DNA from: Halioglobus sp.
Lineage (GTDB): Bacteria > Pseudomonadota > Gammaproteobacteria > Pseudomonadales > Halieaceae
Assembly: GCA_013214285.1 (NCBI GenBank)
Contig: JABSPW010000013.1
Location: 1-39,425 of the forward strand
DNA length: 39,425 bases
Reading direction: 5' to 3'
Shown here: positions 34,125 to 39,425 of the stretch, piece by piece
How positions within the stretch are numbered: position 1 is the stretch's first letter
How the letters are laid out: each line of letters opens with the position of its first letter
Translations under genes and position numbers: made by a program
The notes under the pieces: generated by a model
What the model was told of the DNA's origin: nothing
Database searches by the model: none
What the model saw: the letters and a program-made list of their open reading frames with translations, nothing else

Positions 34125-34994
34125 TCAGCAAAATGCACTGATGATATCGTCCGAATAACGTTTCACCGCGTCGATTTTCTTATCCAGCGCATCTGTATCC
34201 CCATGGTAGAACGGCCAAGGCATAGTCAATATATGCGTCACGCCCGCATCTTGCAGGCGTTTATATCCATCAATATCCCAGGCATCAGACGGCGTCGCCA
34301 TGATCTCAAAGGGTTCGCTGCCACGACCATATTCGCCGCGCCATGCACTTATCCTGTCAATACACCCAATAATTTCCTCGCTTGACTGAAGATCGGTTAC
34401 CCAACCATCACCGAGCCGCGCTGCCCGACGCATGGCCGGATCGGAAATGCCCCCTATCCATATCGGGATATACTCAGCAGGCGCTGGATTCATTTCCAGT
34501 GCACTGAACTGATAATGCTTTCCGTCGTACTCCACCAGCTCACCAGTCCAAAGCAATCGCATGATCTCCAGCATTTCATCGGTTCGTTTTCCGCGAGTTC
34601 GAAACTCTGCACCCATCAGACCAAATTCATCCGCAGACCAGCCAACGCCAATTGCAGGAATCACCCGGTAGCCGGAAACTATAGCCGCCGTACTGATCGC
34701 TTTTGCAACGAGAAACGGGTTGCGCATAGGCAGCACGAACACATTATTGGTAAATCGCAGACTCTTCGTGATTGTTGCCAGTGCCCCTATCATGACCCAG
34801 GGATCAGGCCAGTCAGTGAAGGGTTGCCAGCGCCGACTGCCGTCCTTGGTATAGGGGTAGGGCGTGGATAACGTCTCAGGGTTGACCACGTGGTCCGAAA
34901 ATGACATCGCAAACCACCCGTGACTATCCGCCACAGGTGCCAATTCAGTAAGATGCGCAACACTACTGAAGGAGGTGGAAAGAACAAACTTCAT
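34125..34994 (-). CDS. Luciferase-like (LLM) flavin/F420-dependent oxidoreductase
   Basis: 289 residues, ATG 34994. TIM-barrel family marks: FSDHVVNP after beta-2, LATITKSLRFTNNVFVLPMRNPFLVAKA, the VIPAIGVGWSADEFGLMG flavin-binding segment, RGKRTDEMLEIMRLLWTGE and PIWIGGISDPAMRRAARLGDGW. These proteins use reduced FMN or F420 to oxidise or reduce a wide range of substrates in the cytoplasm. In proteobacteria FMN is usual, but the closest family members (TIGR03619-like) are F420-type, so the cofactor is uncertain. It converges with the metal-dependent hydrolase gene, 26 bases apart. Confidence 0.9.
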   Translation of the reverse strand: MKFVLSTSFSSVAHLTELAPVADSHGWFAMSFSDHVVNPETLSTPYPYTKDGSRRWQPFTDWPDPWVMIGALATITKSLRFTNNVFVLPMRNPFLVAKAISTAAIVSGYRVIPAIGVGWSADEFGLMGAEFRTRGKRTDEMLEIMRLLWTGELVEYDGKHYQFSALEMNPAPAEYIPIWIGGISDPAMRRAARLGDGWVTDLQSSEEIIGCIDRISAWRGEYGRGSEPFEIMATPSDAWDIDGYKRLQDAGVTHILTMPWPFYHGDTDALDKKIDAVKRYSDDIISAFC

Positions 34995-35046
34995 GATATG
35001 CTGCTCCAGAAGGCTGGCAACGCGAGGTGTATCCTGAGTTCGGAGA

Positions 35047-35571
35047 TCAGCTTGCTCGATTGATATTGATCAGGTCGCTGGGCTGAACGTAGATCCGGCT
35101 GAGGCATTGCCCGGGCTCTTCGTTAAATTGGTCAATTTCTCCCATCTTGCAACGACTGGCATCGAAGACCAATACTTCCGAGATGTCGCGACAACCAATA
35201 CCCGAGAACTGCACGAAAGCATACTTGGCTTTGGTCGGTTTGACAGCAGTAAATGATAGCGATGTCGCGGTATACAGGATATTGTCCTGGTTGATCACTC
35301 GAAGACGCGGCACCAGAGAGCTGATGCGGTAACCCAGGTTATTCTGTAATTTGACCTGAAGCCTGCAGGCCTCGTCCATTTCCACGACCTCGGTGACCTC
35401 AAGTACTGCACTGTTCTCCGGCCCATCGGATTCAAGCTGCACATACTCCCAGGTTTGATCACTATTCAATAACACCTGCTGGCCATCACTGGTGACCGCG
35501 ATGATTCCCGATTGCGCCAAAGCCACCACGCTTAAGGACAGGAACAGTAGAGCAAGACCTAGTTGTTTCAT
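35047..35571 (-). CDS. Secreted protein of unknown function (DUF3157-like)
   Basis: 174 residues from ATG 35571; the open frame extends to 35853 but that part overlaps the start of the divergent dioxygenase and has no signal peptide. The signal peptide is MKQLGLALLFLSLSVVALAQ. It is followed by the short TSDGQQVLLNSDQTWEYV motif seen in small secreted DUF3157-type proteins, then a beta-rich domain with four cysteines (EACRLQV, GIGCRD, SRCKMG, GQCLSR). Function unknown; probably periplasmic. Confidence 0.72.
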   Translation of the reverse strand: MKQLGLALLFLSLSVVALAQSGIIAVTSDGQQVLLNSDQTWEYVQLESDGPENSAVLEVTEVVEMDEACRLQVKLQNNLGYRISSLVPRLRVINQDNILYTATSLSFTAVKPTKAKYAFVQFSGIGCRDISEVLVFDASRCKMGEIDQFNEEPGQCLSRIYVQPSDLININRAS

Positions 35572-35754
35572 CGACCCAATGACCTTTTGGAGACCCCTGA
35601 TTGAACCGCAATTATTGCATTTTGTTGCATGCAGGGTATCGTCAGTGCATGGCGTACGCAAGATTTGACACCAGTAGCACGCGACCCGAAGCGACCTGAG
35701 CTCGCCAGACGCTGAACCGCGATACTGCACCGAGGCCCCTGGAGGCAACTCCCT

Positions 35755-36963
35755 ATGAGCGTCGACTACCGAACCCGCCGCGACGAGGACGTCGAAGACA
35801 TTGACTTTGTGACATTTTTCACAAGCGTGTTGCCGCATCTGCTGGATAAGCATGCGGCATGTGTTACACCCTGGCTACAACAAAACACACCGAATGACCT
35901 CAGCATCATCTGTGGCGAGGCCAGCTGGCAACTCAGAGGCGTCAAAAGACGCATCCTTGCGGCTCCCGGGATCAGTTCAGAGGGCCTACTGGTAAGGCTG
36001 AGTACAGACGAGTTTTCCGGCCTCATAAATGACCTCTACACGCCTATGACATTTTTTGTCAGTGGGGATCTGGATATCGTGAGGGGCGATATGTCCACTT
36101 TCCTGGATTGGTGGTTGATTATCCGCGCGCTTGTCGATGGCCGCACAGTGCATATCCCAGGCGGTATTGATTTTCATGGAAGCGATGGAAAGGCACTAGA
36201 CCTCACGCACTCCTTTCACATGGACGATCCGGTTGAGGATATGCGTCACTTTCTCCAAACAGCCGGTTTTCTGCATATCCGCGGCGTATTTACCGAGGGA
36301 GAAATGGCGGCGGTATCCAATGATATCGACGCACACCAGGACAAGTACTACGAGGGAGACGATAAAAGTTGGTGGGCAACTACCAGAGAGGGAGCAAGGC
36401 GCCCGGTTCGCCTGCAGCGTTTTGATCACTACTCGGCTGCGACGCGTACCCTCCTGTCCGACCCCAGGTTCTTGATGATCGGCGACATCAGTGGGAATGG
36501 GCATGTGCACGCCGGACTGCAGGACAATGCTATTGAAGCGCTGATAAAACCTTTGAATGTGGTCGAGGGCATTTCAGATCTGCCATGGCACAAAGACTGC
36601 AGTCTGGGCAGGCACAGCTACGAGTGCTGCAGCCTCACCGTTGGCATTTCCGTCACCGGTGCAGAGGCTGACTCTGGACAGTTACGCGTTATTGCGGGCT
36701 CGCACCGGGTATTAATGTGGCCTGCACTGCTGTCCAACGCGGAACAGCACGGACTCCCAGTCATTGATCTGCCCACGGGCACAGGCGACATCACTGCACA
36801 TCTCAGCTGCACACACCATATGTCCCAGGCACCGCGCGTCAGAGAAAGACGGGTCATGTACACCGGCTTCCGCCTACCGTCAGTAGCAGTCGACAATCGT
36901 GTCGCGTCAAAATCGCGCATCAGTCGGGCACGAGAGGCTGCCTATAAAAATGTGTCACAGTAA
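35755..36963 (+). CDS. SCP2-like domain fused to phytanoyl-CoA dioxygenase (PhyH) domain
   Basis: 402 residues, ATG 35755 with GGAGG about 10 bases upstream. Residues ~33-130 resemble an SCP2 sterol-carrier domain (LLVRLSTDEFSGLINDLYTP, MTFFVSGDLDIVRGD). Residues ~155-375 are a PhyH-type Fe(II)/2-oxoglutarate dioxygenase: the HxD pair His279/Asp281 (LPWHKDCSLG), distal His355 (CTHHMSQAP) and the 2-oxoglutarate Arg near 365-366 (RERRVMYTGF). GSHR at 316-319 is also typical. It would hydroxylate a lipid or lipid-CoA, with the N-terminal domain possibly presenting the substrate. The SCP2 assignment is by pattern and less sure than the dioxygenase part. The family alone is usually 250-320 residues, so the N-terminal addition is real. 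Confidence 0.85.
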   Translation: MSVDYRTRRDEDVEDIDFVTFFTSVLPHLLDKHAACVTPWLQQNTPNDLSIICGEASWQLRGVKRRILAAPGISSEGLLVRLSTDEFSGLINDLYTPMTFFVSGDLDIVRGDMSTFLDWWLIIRALVDGRTVHIPGGIDFHGSDGKALDLTHSFHMDDPVEDMRHFLQTAGFLHIRGVFTEGEMAAVSNDIDAHQDKYYEGDDKSWWATTREGARRPVRLQRFDHYSAATRTLLSDPRFLMIGDISGNGHVHAGLQDNAIEALIKPLNVVEGISDLPWHKDCSLGRHSYECCSLTVGISVTGAEADSGQLRVIAGSHRVLMWPALLSNAEQHGLPVIDLPTGTGDITAHLSCTHHMSQAPRVRERRVMYTGFRLPSVAVDNRVASKSRISRAREAAYKNVSQ

Positions 36964-37059
36964 GTATCCCAGTCATGGGTAACCTGCGAGATAGGCGCTC
37001 TGGTCAGAAATCCCGATCGCTTTTGTGCGCGCAAAGCCTCAAATCCAGAGGAAGACGGG

Positions 37060-37833
37060 TCAGTCCATGACTTGATTGTAGCTGGTCTGTACCCTTTGCA
37101 TCCCGGATTGTGCGCCGTCCGAGATCACAACTGATTGAAATTCTGCCTGTTCGTATTGCAGTGCTTGGGGCAATGGCAGATCGCCTACTTTCGATAATAT
37201 ACGCTTTAATCCCACGAGAGCCTCAGGCGATCGCCCAGCCAGATCGCAAGCCAATGCCATTGCAGCGCCTATTGCTTCTCCCTCCTGCACCAATCTGCTG
37301 ATAGCACCGAGCTCGTAGAGACGTCGCGCGGATACCGCGTTACCCGAGAGAACCATATCGACAGCAGTAGCATGACCCGCAAGCCGGGCAAGTCGACTGC
37401 AACCGCCGATGCCAGTGGTCAGTCCCATGCCAATTTCCGGCTGGGAAAAATGTGTTTGTGCTTCCGCTATCCGAATATCGCAGGCCCAGCCCAATTCGGC
37501 ACCGCCTCCCGATGCATTGCCTGAAATCGCCGCAATACTGATCATGCCCTCGTGGGTTAACTCATCTTGCACACTGAACCAGCCTTTTCCACTACCGGTT
37601 TGCTCACGGCCCTGCACTCCGTTGAGCAAGTCCTGAAGCCAGGCATGCTCCAGCCAGTGGCCCGGGAGACCCGATGCGAGTACGACCACCCGAGCACCGG
37701 ATTTACGGCTGGCCCGAAGTGTTTCTGCAAGTTTATCAATTGCTGCCCAGCATATCTGGTTACTACGCAAGGGGTCGCTGAAAGTGACGAGCGCAACCGC
37801 ATCGCTCAGGTGACTGTCCACAGAGTAACTCAC
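37060..37833 (-). CDS. Enoyl-CoA hydratase/isomerase family protein
   Basis: 257 residues, GTG start at 37833. The crotonase fold is clear: oxyanion-hole strand SIAAISGNASGGGAELGWACD, followed by FSQPEIGMGL, with both Glu residues of true hydratases present (in GGAEL and QPEIG), and GIGGCSRL. The N-terminal oxyanion segment is lengthened by an insertion (GLPGHWLEHAWLQDLLNG). It probably hydrates or isomerises an acyl-CoA in the cytoplasm. It begins 14 bases after the stop of the GFA gene on the same strand, so the two form an operon with GFA first. Confidence 0.9.
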   Translation of the reverse strand: MSYSVDSHLSDAVALVTFSDPLRSNQICWAAIDKLAETLRASRKSGARVVVLASGLPGHWLEHAWLQDLLNGVQGREQTGSGKGWFSVQDELTHEGMISIAAISGNASGGGAELGWACDIRIAEAQTHFSQPEIGMGLTTGIGGCSRLARLAGHATAVDMVLSGNAVSARRLYELGAISRLVQEGEAIGAAMALACDLAGRSPEALVGLKRILSKVGDLPLPQALQYEQAEFQSVVISDGAQSGMQRVQTSYNQVMD

Positions 37834-37847
37834 AGCCCGGACTGACC

Positions 37848-38255
37848 CTAGCCGGGAAACTGATCGAACTGAGGCATATCATTGGGCAAGTAGTGAAAGC
37901 TCTGCTTTTCACTACAATACATCGCCATTTCAGGGTCACCGCAGGCTGAGGGATCATCCAGGGTGCCCACTTTCAATATAATTATACCCGGTATGGCAGG
38001 AGGCTGGCTTGTCAGTGAGGTGCCGCAGTCAGGACAGAACGATCGTATTACTGGAGACTCTAAGTCACTGCGTTTAAAATCTCTTGGCTTTCCAAGGGTA
38101 TAGCGGAATCCACTTAAAGGCATAGCGAGTGCAACATTGGCGGCACCACCTGAAATATACTGACACTCGCGGCAATGACATAGAGCGCGCATGATAGGCT
38201 CGCCTTCTGCCTCGTAGCGAATATTTCCACAGTAACAGCCGCCGGTCATTTTCAT
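37848..38255 (-). CDS. GFA-family (glutathione-dependent formaldehyde-activating-like) zinc protein
   Basis: 135 residues from ATG 38255, with GAGGAA nine to ten bases upstream; the frame opens earlier at 38291 without an SD. Zinc-binding cysteines in the family order: GGCYCGNIRYE, LCHCRECQYISGG and FCPDCGTSL. Despite the historical name, most members have no proven activity. Length is normal. It is the first gene of a probable two-gene operon with the enoyl-CoA hydratase, and is divergent from the epimerase gene (148 bases between starts). Confidence 0.9.
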   Translation of the reverse strand: MKMTGGCYCGNIRYEAEGEPIMRALCHCRECQYISGGAANVALAMPLSGFRYTLGKPRDFKRSDLESPVIRSFCPDCGTSLTSQPPAIPGIIILKVGTLDDPSACGDPEMAMYCSEKQSFHYLPNDMPQFDQFPG

Positions 38256-38403
38256 TGTCTTATTCCTCGTCGCTACACAGCCCTGTTTCAAACATGCATA
38301 ACACCTGTTATTTGAAGTGTAGCCGTTTTTTTTGCTTGAGTAACGGGATCTTCAGCATCTCTCGCTGTGCTACTCTCCACGGTATCAAAAGGAGAATATA
38401 CCG

Positions 38404-39425
38404 TTGACCAAAAAAACCGTGTTCATCACCGGTGTTACCGGCTCAATGGGGGGCGCGGGACTTGACGAGTTAATGCGTCGCCGCGAACGCTTCAACATCG
38501 TAACTTTGGTGCGCCCCTCGTCAGTCAATAAGCGCAAAATGCGGCCATATGTCGGTGAACCGGGTCTAAAAATCGTCTGGGGTGACCTCACTCACTACCC
38601 AGACGTGCTGCAGTGTGTCACCGGTGCAGACACCATCCTGCATCCCGCTGCGATGATTACCCCAGAAGCGGATTACCATCCAGTGATAGCGCGGAAGGTG
38701 AACGTCGGCTCCATGGAACATATTGTCAGAGCCATCAAGGCACAGCCAGAACCCGATAATATCAAGCTGGTGAATGTCGGTTCAGTCGCAATGACGGGAG
38801 ACAGACGTTATCCCATTCACGTGGGCCGTACAGGTGACCCAATTATGCCGAGCCCTTACGATTCTTATTCCTGTGCCAAAATCGATGCCGAACTGCTTGC
38901 CGCAGAGTCGGGATTGAAATACTGGGTAAGCTGCCGTCAGACCTTCGTCGCGATCCCAGATACGCTGGGCCTATTGGACCCAGTGATGTTCCATCAACCA
39001 CTGGATACCTGCATCGAGTTCTGCACAGCCCATGACTCAGGTTTGCTACTCGCAAATGCCTGCGAGGATGATGTCCCTGAATCATTCTGGCGCAAATTTT
39101 ACAATATCGGCGGCGGACCCTCTGCGCGTGTAACATTTGTCGAACTTATGGCGCGCATATTTTCAGCCCTTGGCCTCGGGACGCCAGAGCAGTTAAGCCA
39201 GCGTAACTGGTATGCGCTCAGAAACTTCCACTGCCACTGGTATGAAGATTCTGCCCTGTTGAACGATTACCTCCAGTTTCAGACCATGGGTATAGACGAG
39301 TATGTGGAGTCCATTGTAGATGGCGCACCCTGGTACATGAAGCTACCCACCAAACCGGGAGTCAACTGGCTGATGAATCGCAAGTGGGTCAAAGCCTTGA
39401 TCCGTGCGCTGTTGTTGAAACCTTT
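38404..39425 (+). CDS. NAD(P)-dependent epimerase/dehydratase (extended SDR), truncated by window end
   Basis: The frame starts at TTG 38404, supported by AAAGGAG about nine bases upstream and by the nucleotide-binding strand starting right there (TKKTVFITGVTGSMGGAG). It stays open to the last base (340 codons). Motifs are TGxxGxxG at residues 8-15, WGDLTHYPDV, ILHPAAMITPEADYHP, NVGSMEHIV, VNVGSVA and the Y-x3-K of SYSCAKIDAEL. This is the extended SDR fold used by sugar epimerases, dehydratases and 3-beta-hydroxysteroid dehydrogenase-like enzymes. The region after Y-x3-K is divergent, so substrate is open. A real start elsewhere is unlikely: no ATG precedes the cofactor motif. Confidence 0.85.
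   Translation, partial: MTKKTVFITGVTGSMGGAGLDELMRRRERFNIVTLVRPSSVNKRKMRPYVGEPGLKIVWGDLTHYPDVLQCVTGADTILHPAAMITPEADYHPVIARKVNVGSMEHIVRAIKAQPEPDNIKLVNVGSVAMTGDRRYPIHVGRTGDPIMPSPYDSYSCAKIDAELLAAESGLKYWVSCRQTFVAIPDTLGLLDPVMFHQPLDTCIEFCTAHDSGLLLANACEDDVPESFWRKFYNIGGGPSARVTFVELMARIFSALGLGTPEQLSQRNWYALRNFHCHWYEDSALLNDYLQFQTMGIDEYVESIVDGAPWYMKLPTKPGVNWLMNRKWVKALIRALLLKP

Noticed and set aside
1..39425. tRNA, rRNA, CRISPR array, prophage or transposon genes
   Set aside because: None was seen: no cloverleaf-like gene, no regularly spaced repeats, no integrase or transposase motifs in any frame read.

Overview
The window reads as a chromosomal segment of a free-living, probably marine gammaproteobacterium. 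This is inferred from gene content only: an NhaD-type Na+/H+ antiporter, a phasin of polyhydroxyalkanoate metabolism, a sulfatase, a sulfotransferase, many short-chain dehydrogenases, carotenoid oxygenases, a phytanoyl-CoA dioxygenase, and large secreted cytochromes with propeller and thrombospondin-3 repeats. A Halieaceae/OM60-like lineage would fit, but no rRNA or marker gene is present to prove it. I saw no tRNA, rRNA, CRISPR array, transposase or prophage gene.

Layout. 1-661 is the 3' part of a sucrose-phosphorylase-like GH13 enzyme. 0.7-9.9 kb holds a duplicated module. Each copy has a small secreted four-cysteine protein on the minus strand and a ~980-residue secreted protein on the plus strand. 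The large proteins combine a YVTN beta-propeller, two CxxCH haem sites in a cytochrome-c-peroxidase/MauG-like region, and calcium-type TSP3 repeats. A sulfotransferase gene sits inside the first copy. Both large genes are preceded by the same sigma-54-like -24/-12 element at the same distance from a shared upstream CAAT..GTTA block. A strong terminator closes the second copy. 9.98-17.6 kb carries an Lgt-like membrane protein, a secreted metzincin-type protease with a secreted partner, a DMT permease, a histone-tailed phasin, NhaD and small membrane proteins.

17.7-32 kb mixes catabolic genes with four decayed genes that are easy to miss because no single reading frame is intact: a cytochrome P450, a pyridoxamine-phosphate-oxidase-like flavoprotein carrying a 24-nt inverted repeat, a DUF2834 membrane protein with three in-frame stops, and a Tat-exported carotenoid oxygenase with internal deletions. 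Intact genes here include a class II aldolase, two alpha/beta hydrolases, DoxX and DUF2237 proteins, an SDR, a sulfatase, an amidase, a carotenoid oxygenase and a pteridine-reductase-like SDR.

32.3-39.4 kb continues with lipid/terpenoid-type enzymes: an SDR, a ferritin-like metal-dependent hydrolase, a luciferase-like oxidoreductase, an SCP2-like/phytanoyl-CoA dioxygenase fusion, an enoyl-CoA hydratase with a GFA protein, and an NAD-dependent epimerase/dehydratase that starts at TTG and runs off the end. Many genes use GTG or TTG starts behind good Shine-Dalgarno sequences.

The most notable possible new system is the duplicated 'propeller-dihaem-TSP3 plus small Cys protein' module with matched sigma-54-type promoters.
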